Source: Karalla daura (lineage: Eukaryota > Chordata > Actinopteri > Chaetodontiformes > Leiognathidae). From it: DNA of 64,000 nucleotides. Positions 23,194-46,525 of this stretch are shown here, one piece after another. Below the pieces are notes generated by a model. It was not told where the DNA came from. It was given only the letters and a program-made list of their open reading frames with translations, and did no database searches. How positions within the stretch are numbered: position 1 is the stretch's first letter; every line of letters starts with the position of its first letter. The stretch lies in NCBI GenBank assembly GCA_029224185.1, contig CM055196.1, positions 8,900,589 through 8,964,588 on the forward strand. The letters run 5' to 3'. A program made the position numbers and the translations under genes.

Positions 23194-23662
23194 GCTAACA
23201 AAAATTCGAACGACATTTCGACATTTGGACTTAAACCAATAAAAATATTGCACCATCTCTCAACTTAAAACAGGATACAATATAGTGGATGATGCTACCA
23301 AACAATCCATCAGCTGAAATGTCTTCTACTGCAGCGGCTCTGATTTTTCTCCTCCCTTTTTACATTAATGGGTCACTAAGGCACCGGTGCGTACAGTCCC
23401 GTAAATAAAACCTTTGATCTGTGCACTACCCGTACCCATCCCCAACCGATGCTCACCCTGCCTATACATACAGTACACATAAACGCCTCGCACACATAGC
23501 GACAGTAATATTTCCAAATGCCTCTAAAATCTTCCTTATTTCTGTTACATCAATTAACTTAAAAAATAACCCCAACATTTGATTCTGTACAAGCTTCGGG
23601 GAGAATATATGTTTCGCTAAACACAACATCTCATCTCATAGCATCATCCGTGGACAGGAAAA

Positions 23663-34753
<11,091 letters not shown>

Positions 34754-34774
34754 GGTGGCTACAGTATAGGGTCA

Positions 34775-37509
34775 CTGCGGGGACGATGAAGAGCATCACA
34801 TTAAGGCCAGCACACCTTCACATCCAACAAGAAGATCGTGACTTCCCTCTCTTTGGGTTAAATTATCAATTCAACCGGTTATAAATGTACTAGCTTTACA
34901 AGCACCAAACCAACGTGTCCTCCAGCAGTAAGATACTCTTAAAAATCGTTTTAAAAAGAAGTGGCAAGGTCTCCATCACAGGATACTGTGGATAAAAGGT
35001 TTGTCCTTCATAAATCATCAGGTATTTAGTTACTATGTTGACTAAACTGGTTCCTGCAAACTGACACCAAAACAGATGCACCAGGAGGTGACAGTGTGGG
35101 ATCAGGGAACAGGTTGGGCCAGTGAGGCATCTTATTCTAAAGCCAAGACAACAACTGCGAGGCAAACTATTTGACTTTAAAGAATGAGCTCTTTGTATTG
35201 TCTCCTTGGAGCACTGGATGTCATCCCATCTACTCAGTTACAAAGTTTTCTAAACTCAATACATGACACACTTCCCATCACATAGCAGGAGAAACTGAGA
35301 CCAGGATACCTGTTAGGAATTCTACACTACATTTATATTTAGCGCTTATTAGTCCATGCAAAAACCTTCAAAACTGGAGCAGGGGCTGAAATGGATGTGG
35401 AGTGAGGCAGACACCTGGTTAGTTAATCCTCTTGTCTGAGGAGATTGTCAGCGATCAAGGAATCACTAGTCTCACTTTGATAAGGAGAGAGAAATGCCTC
35501 ATTCAGTGCATTACTTTCAGGGGCAGAGGGCAAATACCCAGACTTCATTTTTGTGCCACATTTTGTGACTGAGCTGTTGGAACAGAAATGACACTACTTC
35601 AAATAACAAATGCGTTTCTTTTTTAGTGGTCATACGGTCCAACTGACCATACATTATGCAGACAGCTTAATATGATTCACCAAATATATATTCTGAATAA
35701 ATAAATTCTGTATAAATGGGACTATAATTAGACTTTGATCAAAGACAGACTACTGCTCTAGAGGCCTGTTTTTTCTCAGGCTAAAGCTTAGATTTTGGAT
35801 GATGTTAGCACAGCCTTTATCCCACCATGACTTGCATAGCAGACAGGCAGCGCGTGTGACTAACAAACTGCCACCTGGATGATGAAATTCGTGCTATGTG
35901 AAAATGAGGGATCTGCCATTTCCAGTTCCCTACAATAGCTGCATCAGCAAACGCAGAGTAACGGTCTGAAACAACCGATCGGTCATAAAAAGGTCGCCAT
36001 GGATGCTGTTCATTAACAACACATGTTGTATTTCCAGCTACTGAGACCACGCAGCCCCACGTTTCCCTCACAAAGCCCTGCTCGGGCTTACTCTGTCTTG
36101 CAGAATGCATTTTTACTTCATTCACCAGCAGCACTCTGAAAGCAGGACACGTCGTTTCTACGTTTTCAGTCTTGGGCAGAGCATCCACAGAGCAGTGTTT
36201 CAACAGCCAGTCCCCTCCCCCAGCTACTTTCCCACATCACATGATCCACCCTGTGCTGCAGAAACTGGGGGAAAGGTCGCAGCTCTGCCGCTTGGATACC
36301 GGTGGATACAGGCAACATAGTACTCACCAATCCCCCTTTTACCAGCATTATTATCCCTCTGGAGCCAACGAAAACACGCCTGTTGTTTTGGGATGCGGCA
36401 TAATAGCTGTTTGTCCATTTGCTGCATTATAAAGATGATGCAAAACACCCACTTAATGTCGGGCTGTCATATCAGGTCTCCATTTAACTGTTTGCATTGC
36501 GATTGTGGACACAAACGCAACACCTCTAACTGCCTCTAATGTGACATTATTGACACATTTCCACATAAAGAACAAAACACGGGCTCTCTTCATTTTGTAT
36601 CATATCAAGTATCCTGCCCACGTGGTCTGTGAGAAATGGGGTCACTAGTGGGAGTGTGACAACCCCCACCCCCCCACACCAAGACATCTAACGTTTTCTA
36701 GTTATCTAATATAACAAACGTCGTTTTTCACCCTAGTATACAACACTGCTACATCTATGTACAATATGTACCTACTAAAATAAAAAAAGGGACACAATGA
36801 CATATCAGCTTTTACTGACCTTCACTGTCAGGTGAGTGCACACACATACAAACCTACATTTCTATGATTCTTTCAAGTTTTCTTTATCTATTATCACACA
36901 CATAATGAGCAATACCCAGATACACAAACACTATCTTGGATTGTTGTGAAATTATATGGCAATAACAGAATTGCTATTCTCTGGAAGGCTACACCGAGGC
37001 TGTCAATGAACGACCTTTACTTGGACTTTTGCCGACATTCACGTAATGAACAATAACAAGGAATCGGTGTTGCGTTCAGGCTAATCAAAGTCACAACAGG
37101 TTAAAAATGTCAGAGCAGAAATCCGGCACAGGCCTTAATTATACACATTATCACCATATGCCTGAGGTATGAATAGACCGTAAAATTAAGTTTTAGACTT
37201 CCAGATGCGGTGATCTTCCTGTGCTGACACATTTAGACTCGATGAGAAGAGAGAGAATAAAGAGGACGTCATGTAAACAGCGCACGGGGCTGCGCGCTGC
37301 GCCACCAGCAAACGCGGCAAAGTGACATTATTAATGTGCGCAGATCAAGACTCATTTCCACCAAAGGGGGGCTTCTTCGGCTCATCGAGGTTTGTTGTTG
37401 GTTTCCGGAACCTCCTGCAGCCATATTTGCACATTTACTTCCAGAAATGCAAATGGAAAGTAAAAACTACGGATGGAGAGAAGGGGGAAAGGCAAAAAAG
37501 ATCACTCAC
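34775..37509 (-). other. cpt1a: cpt1a first intron (inferred)
   Basis: Sequence between the 5' noncoding exon and the first coding exon. Open frames on both strands, such as 128 codons at 35817-36203 on the minus strand, show no family similarity and lack coherent splice borders. A weak direct-repeat hormone-site resemblance at about 36267-36279 was considered and rejected. Confidence 0.5.
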
Positions 37510-37650
37510 CGACCCCTTTCTATTTCAACCGGAGAGAGCAAAGATTTCTGGACCTGACCAGGATCCGTCGGCTGTCGGCTGGGACTGCACACTGCATGAA
37601 TGGGAGCGCAGACTTGTAGACAAAAGCCTGCCCCCTTTTTTTTAGTTGGC
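37510..37650 (-). other. cpt1a: Candidate 5' noncoding exon of cpt1a
   Basis: On the minus strand a strong donor (GGGGTCG|GTGAGTGATC, exon edge at plus 37510) ends a stretch of higher G+C content in the right position for the cpt1a first exon. The upstream limit is unknown. It contains a 25-codon upstream ORF (ATG near 37597, TAG near 37520). The main ATG lies in the next exon. Confidence 0.5.
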
Positions 37651-40109
37651 TGCAGAGCACATCCTGGTGGACACAGCGCCCCCTGTGGTCTGATGAGGGA
37701 GAAGGGGCGGGGGGTTGTGTGAGGTCAGCAGGCGACAAGACGATGCTGAAAATGGCATCGCAAACATGATGCACACAGTGTTCCCTGTGCTTGAGCAGTT
37801 GACATGGGAGGGGAAAATATATAGATGTAGGCATGTGTTAACACAACAGGACATAGACCGGTAAATACAACAGTTTTGTTGAAAATAAAAATGTAGGACC
37901 TCTCAATGGATGAAATAAGCAAAAAAGAAAAATGAGTCTGAGCATATGGTGAGACACAGGGTGGCACTGTTGCACACTCCTGAAGATCAGACATTTCTTA
38001 AACATGAGCAATACTTCGGAAAACAGATTTTGATCCAGTCATTAGATTACAATGTAGTCTGTGTTTTTCTTTGTTTTCACTACCAATATACTGAACTCAG
38101 AGTTAACAGAGGAAACGTAACAAGTTGTATGTGTTCATTTAGAATTAGAGGAGCTAGAATTAAAACAGATCTAAAACAATCATACCACCCTTATTTATGT
38201 GTTGGCGTTGAAATGGTAGTTAAACATTAAACTGAGAATCTCGATCTGAATCAAGTGTGACGTAAAATTTGAGTGTAAACCGTACTGCCTTGCCTAAACA
38301 GTTCAGGTACACATGACTGCGGGGCAGCAGTTTGATGAAGTTGCTGGTGAGATGTCAGAGTATGCGCTCCTAGATCCCACTCAGTATCTGATCCTACTCA
38401 GTCTGACTTAAACGTAAAAGGCTTGGTGTGTATGGATGTGCATGATGGGACGGGGGCTTCACCTCGCTATGCTACCTGTGACTACTATTTCACTTTGTTT
38501 GGCAAACATCAGCTGAATTAATCAGATCTGACACAGGAGGTCAGTCAGAAATGAAGCAGAGGATAAAGGGACCCCTGCAGGAGAGATGAAATACTACTAC
38601 TAATAATAGGTATACAAGCTAAGTACAATAAACAACACAGACCCTTTTGTTGTAGCAGCTCACGACAGGATTACAGTCCTTGCCAAACGACCTCCACACA
38701 CATATACATTGTTTTGTTTTTTGTTTTTTCTTTTTCAGTGAATGCTTGCAAATCCTTTTGGGCTCTTGAGTAATTTTGCAGCAGCTGAGAGCAAGACCTG
38801 CTAGTTCTCCAGATGAGTCAACCTTATGAGCATAGTCACACAAATGTACAGAAGGACTTCTCTTTTTGGTCAAATTATGAAACCAAACAAAACGCAAAGC
38901 TTCCAAAAACATTCCCCTGTGTGATTACCTCAGCTACTCCCACGCTGTATTTATAAACTTCTGGTAAGTCACGTTATTTGTCAAATTACTCTCAAACGGT
39001 CTGTGTCGTCACTTGCTCTCAGCAGTTCACAGGATAAATCGGAGTCACGACTGCACTGTTTGTAACTGTTGCCATAACTAAACCTTTGATGTGAAATGGG
39101 TGTAACCACCATTTCCTGCATATAAGCCAGCACATCACTTGTCACCTGCATTAAAGGGTGTTGTCTACTGAGGAAATCTACCACAGAGATACACATTTGG
39201 TTAGTTGGCCCAGCAATGGGACTCAGCTGAACTACAGTGAGGACTTACAGTTACAGTTACATCACAATGTTATGTTTTTTGTTTTTTGTCAATAATTCTG
39301 ACTCCACATTTTACAGATCATCTCAATGACCTGCAGGCCCATCAGCAGGGGAAGTTGTTGCTTGGCAGGTGTCATATCTTGGTGTTATCTTATCTTGGAC
39401 AAGAAAGGATCATATGTTATACACTTTGCCTACGTTACAGGCATAAATTGGGCCCCTTGTGTGACCAAGATTCTTCGTTTCTCTCTTTTTCTGTTTAGTT
39501 TTTTTCTTCAGTCAATCTTTTATAAAAAAAGGGAAAAAATCGTGGAAAACGTGAAATAGTTGGACATGCCTGTCAAAACAGCTTCTTGGACTTTTCTTTG
39601 TGCCACTAATCCCTGTGGTTCAGGTTTTAAACTAAATCGTTTAATGAATGAGGAAAGTATGCCGTAGGAAAGAGTGTCCATGTACAAACAATGACTTATG
39701 ACGAAGGTCATAAATAAACCCTGCTTTGGTCTGATACTTAACAAGTCAAACAAATCCAGATTTATCAGATTAAGAAAAAAAACCTTTAACGCCCAAACAC
39801 AGTCTGCATCACCGGTCCTTATCCACCAGGGGTCGCAAGATATGTATTTTTTTGTCAAAGGCTTTATCCATCCGGTTTATCCGCTAATAAATTTTACCTA
39901 AAAAACTCGTTGGGTGATAAAGTAACGTCTCAATAACATGACAGTGTGAAAGTGAGCATGGCATCTGCTTGAAGCGAGCTCAGCTCTCATAATCCAAGCT
40001 GACTTTAATGTTGGACGTTTGTGTCAAAACCCAGTGTTAAAACTCAAGTCAAGCTTCAAATCTTCTAGAAAAAAAAAAAACATGCAGTAATAACACAAAA
40101 AGTTCCTGC
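37651..40109. promoter_or_regulatory. Shared upstream interval of cpt1a (minus) and usp6nl (plus)
   Basis: About 2.5 kb between the inferred first exons of two divergently transcribed genes. No TATA box is evident next to either. The right end (about 40110-40300) is CG-dense with many CpG steps, like a CpG-type promoter, and 37260-37320 is also CG-rich. The middle is AT-rich. The promoter role is inferred from position only. Confidence 0.4.
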
Positions 40110-40312
40110 CGCAAACCAAACGTGGAACCTGCTCAAACTCCTCGTCCAATCAGAGACGAGCATCGCAGCCGACGAGCCAGCGCTACGACATGTGGAGCCG
40201 CGTCCGGAGGCTCCGAGCAGACTGTGACTGAGGAGCGACGAGGCGAGGCGACACGGTGCGGGACGCGTCCTGAGCCCCGCAGACTGCGTGTGCGGGACGA
40301 CGGAGGGGGAGA

Positions 40313-40411
40313 ATGAGAATAGAGGATATCATCTGTAGGTTCAGACTAACAGCAGCAGCAGAGGCAGCAGAAGAAGAAGAAGAAGAAGGGGGAGGAGGAG
40401 GAGAAGGGAAG
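40313..40411 (+). promoter_or_regulatory. usp6nl: Upstream ORF (first 33 codons) in the usp6nl leader
   Basis: The ATG at 40313 opens a frame (MRIEDIICRFRLTAA, then Glu- and Gly-rich) that runs to the last base of the exon at a codon boundary. If the exon is joined to 51452, it continues ATT TGG ACA TGA and stops at 51461-51463. That TGA overlaps the main ATG (51460-51462) as ATGA. Confidence 0.45.
40351..40407 (+). repeat. AGC/AGA/GGA trinucleotide run
   Basis: A purine-rich run of AGC, then GAA/AGA, then GGA triplets at the 3' end of the usp6nl first exon. It encodes Ala, Glu and Gly runs in the upstream ORF frame. Confidence 0.85.
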
Positions 40412-43400
40412 GTAAGCAGCAGCGGCAGCGGCGACGACGGGGAAATACACCTCCACTACACTGTTTACTCTCCATATTATGATTGCCACAATTTTACTGT
40501 CTAATAAGTCTCTTTATTTGGCCTTTTTTGTCTGATTTTACAAGTCGCCTAAAAACACGGTGAGAGGCTCTGCCCACGTAGTGCCACGGCTGTGTGGGTT
40601 ATACTGAGTAATTCTCTGCTGTTTTTGCGTGATTTGTTGAAATGATGATGCGTGTTCTTGTAAAGTGTACACAGCCGGGCAGACAAATCCTCTGCGGTGT
40701 GGACGCTTCTCTCGGGGAAATTCTCATTTCGCAGCTCTCTTTCGCTTCCCACCACTTAACGCAGACGTATGTCAGAAACCTCTGGCCTGGATGGCGAGAA
40801 ATGTGCCCATCACATTATCTACTCCAGCAGCCTCAGCCAATGGTGTTTTTCTGCTTTGTTTGAGACGCGTGGGAGCCAATTCTCCAACTAAGAGGACAGG
40901 GGCTACGATACGGTTTCAAGCATGTCCTTTGTATTCCTGGGCTTTCTCTGCGAGGAGACAGGACCGAGGAGGGGGTGTCTTGTCAGCACACCGTGATGCT
41001 CCAGTAGTCCAGCCAGAAGTAGGCCAGCCACTGGTCTGTGTGTCATGCCATGCTGGTCCCCTCTGGAAGGTTAACTGGGCGTCTCGCTGGTTCCTGAGGG
41101 GAGTGGGGGAGGAGGTTACAGACAGTCTGAGTGAAAGATCTCCAGCAGGATTTAGCTCTCATCCTCTGCCAGATGTCTGCTGCCCATTGTTTTATTGTTA
41201 TGTGCCCCCCCCCCATTGTGTTTTTGTTTTCAGTATGATGTAACATATGTTGATGATGAGGAATGCACATTGACTGTTTCCATTTTTAGTCACGCGCTGT
41301 CATTAGTTTTTTGGGGGGGGGGGTCACTGAGTGTGAAGGCATGTGGAGGAAGCTATAGGGGATCTGACAGTGTCCCCACCAGGACAGGTGACTGTGATGG
41401 ACTGACAGCCTGTGATGGATGGGCTACTGTTCAGGCTTGTACATGAACATCTGGCTGTAGCGGAGCTAGAATCTGGTCACTGGTAACTGTGGCTGTCCTC
41501 AGCCCTCTGAGCGTGTGTCACGCAAACTCTCAAAGCGCTCGCTGTTTCAGAAAGGTGACCGCACTGATGATGCACAATTGTGGGATGAGTCGTATGAACG
41601 TGGGAGAGAAACACCCACACTCCACACCCTTCCTTCACAGGTCTTTGTAATTTAAAAAGAAAGATGTATTTCAGGAAATGAGTGTTAAAGGGAACTTTTA
41701 TGGATGAAGAGTGCAGAAAATGCCCTCTCTGATGCCAACAGGATGTGAGCCCTGTGTGAGGCAGAGCATGTGAGCCCTCAGTTTGTTTTTATGACCATGA
41801 ATGGCAGCATTAGCCCTTTTTTAGTTCTCAGATTTTTGTGATTTAAGCTTTTTTTTTTATAAGGTTCTATTATAACTCACCAAACATTTCCCCTTTGGGA
41901 CATTAAATGGGATTTTTCCACTGCGTGTTGTAGCAGCAATTGAATGGTGTAGAGTATATCTCGCTTACAGTATGAATTATAGAATATAGAGTTGTCCTTA
42001 CTTTGTGTAAGGAAAACAAATTCACTACGATTTGAAGTTGAATCATCAGCCAGCGGCTCTCTGGCTGCTCTCAGCAGCCCCAGTCGTGAGCTATTGTGAT
42101 AATATTATTTCAGTGAGGAGGCATCAATAGGCTTTTTGTCCGGCTGAATGGCGGCTTTATGGCAGATGTCAAAGGCCAACAAACACACCAGTGTCACGCA
42201 GATAGTGAGATAGGTTTGCCCGAAATAATGAAAACAGAGAGGTCTCAGCCCGGCCCGTGTGACTCGTGAAATGTCTCTTCGGATGTCTGCCTGTCTGTGG
42301 ATGGGCAGCAGTCGGCATGGCCAGGCCATCCTGACAGGTCATCCCCCTGTTTCAGGACCGCCGTCACACTCACACCTCCTTACCACTTCAGGTTTCCAGT
42401 TCAGCAGTCCTACCTCTGGTGGTATCTGTGGGAGGAACCACACATAGACACAGTGTGGGAAATTCTGTAGCGTGTCTATTCTCACCTCAGCTATGACGGT
42501 CATGATTAGAACCTTCTCATAGGCCAATCGTGCAAATGATGTCACATTACTTGTCTAGCTTCTCCGATTTTCCAAAGTGATTGGATAAATAATCAGTCAT
42601 CTCTTCAATCTTTTCAAATGCTTTTTTCGTCATTGCCATTCAAATTCTTGTTGTGACTGCTGCTTGTTCCAAAGACAAAAGATGTTTTTGTCTTTGTAGA
42701 TCTTTTCTATTTTACGTCCATTCTGTTGACTGTTTATTAACTGAGTCATCCGTGAAAGCGCTCGATGTGTTGATGATAAAAGAATATTAAAATAATCAGA
42801 TGCAGGCCCACTTGCTCCCTAAGGTAGTCAAAGTCTTGCCATATGTTGGTCCTTTACATTCAGATTCTGCCAGGATATAGTTAGACTTTTACACGAGCTG
42901 AGTCGGACTTAAAATTTGCCGAACCCTCTCCTCACACTCTGTCATTAGTGTGAGTCAAGTCACACTGGTCTTGAGATTGTAGATCATCAGTCAGGCTGGA
43001 AATAGCTACATTACAGAAGCGTTTGAGTGGCACCTCAATGAGTTAATAGCCCAAATAGTTGTTTGTCTTATGGCATTTGTGTAAGGACTAAATTGGGCAC
43101 TGCTGGAATTTCCCTTTTTATTATTGTCTGCAGTCTGTGTGTTTTTCTTGATGCTACTTTGGATTTGTTTTTGTTTTCAGATGCTTAACCTCTCCCCGTT
43201 GTTGAAACATGATGAAATTGCATTTTCCTTTCCGTGTTGCACCGATGCCCTTTATGTAAAATAATCTTCATGCATCATAATCAGTTCTTATACTCGGAAG
43301 CGTCACTGAAGCATGGCACAATATCTGCTTGGCTCTTGACTTTGGAGCAGCTGGGTTTGGTCCTGGATGCCCTTGACTCAAAGGGTTACATGTTTTCTAC

Positions 43401-43629
43401 GTGATCACCTTGTTGAATTATTTAATCAGTCTGGCTTCGTAGAGCGAGAGAAAAAAAAACGTGCTGTGCAGCGGTGCAGTGCTGGCGCCATCATAGAAAT
43501 GGTCAGTATTGAGTCTCAGGTTTTCTCGAGCGTCTCAATCAGCTAAACAAGGCTTATATTTCATAAAGAGGTAGTGTTTCCATCATCCATTGTGTGTACC
43601 TTAATAGTGTGGGGGCAGTGCAGGGATCT

Positions 43630-43795
43630 ACTGGAGCTTCTTCCAGCACGCACTGGAAATATGTTTACAGTCCAGAAACGGGGAGAAGACGCAAATTCCC
43701 CATTGAGAGGCCCTCAGTCCGACCAAGAGTCGAACCCGGGACTTTCAAGCTGTGAGGCAACCGTGCTAACCACTCAAAAGCTGCGTCACCAAAGT
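43630..43795 (-). repeat. tRNA-derived SINE-like repeat with readable B box
   Basis: Read on the minus strand it has GAGTGGTTAGCACGG, then TTGCCTCACAGC, then GGGTTCGACTC, which is a tRNA-like head with a good polymerase III B box (GGTTCGANTC). It is followed by the family's body, with complements of 'cggggagaaga' and 'gcaaattccc'. It is the best-preserved tRNA-like end of the copies in the window. The A-box region is disturbed by an insertion. Confidence 0.65.
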
Positions 43796-46477
43796 GGCCG
43801 GGGTATGTGATGGAATTTAAAAATAACAAAACGGTCAGTGTGAGGTTGCATAACTTCCCATAGAGTTCCCTTTTTTCTTGTTCATTGCGAAGCCGTGCAT
43901 TATTGATAGTTAAACATCATGTTTGAGTTTCAGTTCAGAAAGTGTTTGCAACATGATAGCACTAATTCCTTAAACTCTGGATGAGAGCTTTCCTCTGGGT
44001 TCGCTGCTCGATTTATGACCCGGTTGTTGCTGCGAAGACGATCCATTTATGAGAATGTGGCTTTCTCAGCAGGGTCCGGTGGTTTTGTGTTTACGAATAC
44101 TGTTCCCTAGACATTCCTGTCCTCCTCATACCACCCCTCAGAAAAGGGCTGCCAGTCTGGGAAACTAGGCCTGTGTGGCTGGCCTGCTTATCCAGAGCCA
44201 CCCCCCCTAGCCCCAGGTAGCAGAGGAGACACAGAGGCAGTTCCCAGGCTGGATCAGATGCAGGGTGAGGTGCTAGAGAGTCTCCTTCCTCAGACTGCAC
44301 CTTGTTATTTCCTTCATACAGTTGGGGGTGGGGGGGGGTCGGGCACACTGGGTTCAGATGGGTGAGTGTTGGTGGTCAGTCTTTGCTCGGCTTTGGAAAA
44401 AACAATAAGGCAGACGGGCAGTGGTAATACAGAGTGGAGCAGGACAGAAAAACCTCTTGGGAACGGCAGGCTATTCTGAGCCTCATGCTTTTCCCCAGTC
44501 CCTGTACTGTGGATGTTTTGCCCCTGGGTCACACAGTCTCTGTGTCGCTGCTATTTTCTATGCATAAACACAAACACTACAGCCATACAAAAGAATCGGA
44601 CGGAGACTGGGGAAAAGAGAGGCTCAGGCAGCAAGACATACAAGGAATCTCTTTGTGGCTGGCCGTCAAAGCAACCCTCTTCGAATCGGCCTAATTCAGT
44701 ATCATTCTTTTTGCCTTTCTTAAGTTGATTTCAGTGGTTCGTGTGGTCGTGGTGGCCCCTTCAGTTCAGTCAAGAGGAGATTTAATTAGTTTACCGTTTG
44801 TCATGCTTTGCAGTTTCCACCATGTAGAAGTTCTGAGAAGAGCTGCTGGATAAACAGGCCAACAGTCGGTCATTGTCTCGCCACATCACGCCGGTAGAAA
44901 CATTTTGTGTCCTTGTCATTTGTCGGAAAGGTGATGGCACATAGAGCACAACCTGGCAGTACAGTACTCATACTGAATCAGGCAGGGTGAACATTTATCC
45001 ACTTTGAGCAGTTCTGCTGTATCTCTGTGTGTCCATCTGGAATCCATACCTCGCTTTAAAGAAAGAGGCGGCTGTTGAGCATCTCGCACCGGCCCGTGTG
45101 GATTTCCTGTGGGGTGATATTCTAAGTCGCTGAGGGGATCTCTTTTTATGCCTTGTATTCAATGGCCAATTCAGGATTGTGTGTGTGTATTCTAAAACTT
45201 GGCTGTGTATAATTATATAAACCTTGTCCAGGTGCTACTTCTCATTACCTCTGAAGTTCTCACCCAGTCTATCACCCAATCCTCTTTTAGCCACCTCGAC
45301 CCTTGCTAAAAATAGAGAAAACACCTCCTGTAATGATCCAGTTTCTCGGGCTATTTTCTCCTTCTTTTTGGACAGATACATGCTTACATGCACACGCTGT
45401 GCGCCTGACACACTTAAAAAGCTGCAGCTCTGAAGCCATCTGGGACCTCAGACTTCTTCATGTGGAAATTGGAGCCATGTGGTCGCTTGTTAGCCTCCTT
45501 CCTTTTTTTCCCCCCAGTACCGGAATGATATGCTTGTTCTCCGCAATCACCCAGAGCCCACGGCACTAAGTTAATGTAATGACAGGGATAATAACACTGA
45601 GTGCTTTGCAAGGCATTCTTTCAAGTTCATCACTGTGAATTGTTTCAGTAATGACTGCAGTAAATGCTGAAGTCATTGTTATTTACTTGTTTGTGGGTCC
45701 CCAAAGAACAACCACAGTTACAAAAGTGGACATGATAAGTGTACGCACATTCTAACATTCAGAAATGGTGTTATCACAGATATACTGGAGATAGGTCACA
45801 CACAGAAGGGGCATGGGACTTGGTTTGTCCACTGCAAGGTGTTGATTCAGGGGTAGTACAGTACGATTATCCACACACTGACTACAGTACTGACTAGATG
45901 CCTCTGCCACCTTTGCTTGAAAGGGTTAATGCATCGAAGACTAGAAAAGATCCATTTACCGTTCTCCATTTTGTTTGTCTGCGAATCCAAATGAGATCAC
46001 GTTCTTTGGCTTCGGTACTTTGATTAGCAAGGTAATCCAGATGAGGTTTCCATGTTATAATAAGTGACACAGATGCATGGTAGAGCAGGCACGGTATGGG
46101 AGTGTGCTCCGTGAGGTTAACCAGGTTAAATGAGGGCATGGGCCGAGCCCGTCTGATCTCAGAGCCAGAGCGTCCCTTGGCTGACCACGCAGCGTTCACT
46201 AATCATTCAGCGGTAAAGACAACCCAGCATCTGTCGTCCTCTCCTTCAGCACGCCAGCAGCAATCTGGGGAGAGGGTTTAGCTGCCGGCCACAAAGAAGA
46301 CGCTGTATGGAGAATTTTTCTCCGAGAGGTTGACGTATCTGTCTCCTTAGACAGCAATGTCAATTTAATCTCTTTCTGTCTACTCTCAGTATAAACTTCC
46401 CGCTATAATGTGGAGTTACACAGAAAGCTCTCAGTTCAGGGTGCGTGCCCACTGGCACAAACATACTGTGCATACAT

Positions 46478-46525
46478 ACACACACACATACACACACACG
46501 CGCACACACACACATGTATGCACGC
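46478..46525. repeat. (AC)n microsatellite, interrupted
   Basis: Runs of AC interrupted by AT and GCG steps. Confidence 0.9.

Larger units (their letters stand above)
21745..23662 (-). other. cpt1a: Probable 3' UTR of cpt1a
   Basis: Exon-free sequence follows the cpt1a stop. On the minus strand an AATAAA (plus 21766-21771) with a TG/T-containing downstream region would give a 3' UTR of about 1.9 kb. It includes the GGGGT minisatellite (22389-22428), which would be C-rich in the transcript, and a poly-A run on the plus strand (23173-23193), which would be poly-U in the RNA. The end is inferred from the hexamer only. Confidence 0.45.
40110..40411 (+). other. usp6nl: Candidate 5' noncoding first exon of usp6nl
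   Basis: A CG-rich segment followed by an AGC/AGA/GGA triplet run ends at GGGAAG|GTAAGC (exon edge 40411). It has the composition of a vertebrate CpG-promoter first exon and lies upstream of the usp6nl coding exons on the same strand. The 5' limit is approximate. Direct splicing to the exon at 51452 is assumed; intermediate exons in the 11-kb intron cannot be excluded. Confidence 0.55.

Noticed and set aside
35817..36203. 128-codon minus-strand frame in the cpt1a first intron
   Set aside because: No CPT1 or other similarity. The cpt1a N-terminus is fully explained by the exon at 34613-34753.
36267..36279. DR1-like PPAR response element in the cpt1a first intron
   Set aside because: Only the second half-site (AGGTCG) is fair. 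The first (GGGGGA) matches AGGTCA at about half its positions.
40665..41243. 192-codon plus-strand frame in usp6nl intron 1
   Set aside because: No similarity to any family I recognise, no acceptor/donor pair keeping usp6nl phase, and long chance frames are common in GC-richer intron sequence.
43690..43795. Possible functional tRNA gene (B box GGTTCGACTC)
   Set aside because: No cloverleaf: no acceptor or anticodon stem pairing, and the sequence continues into a dispersed repeat body, so it is a SINE-type tRNA relic.
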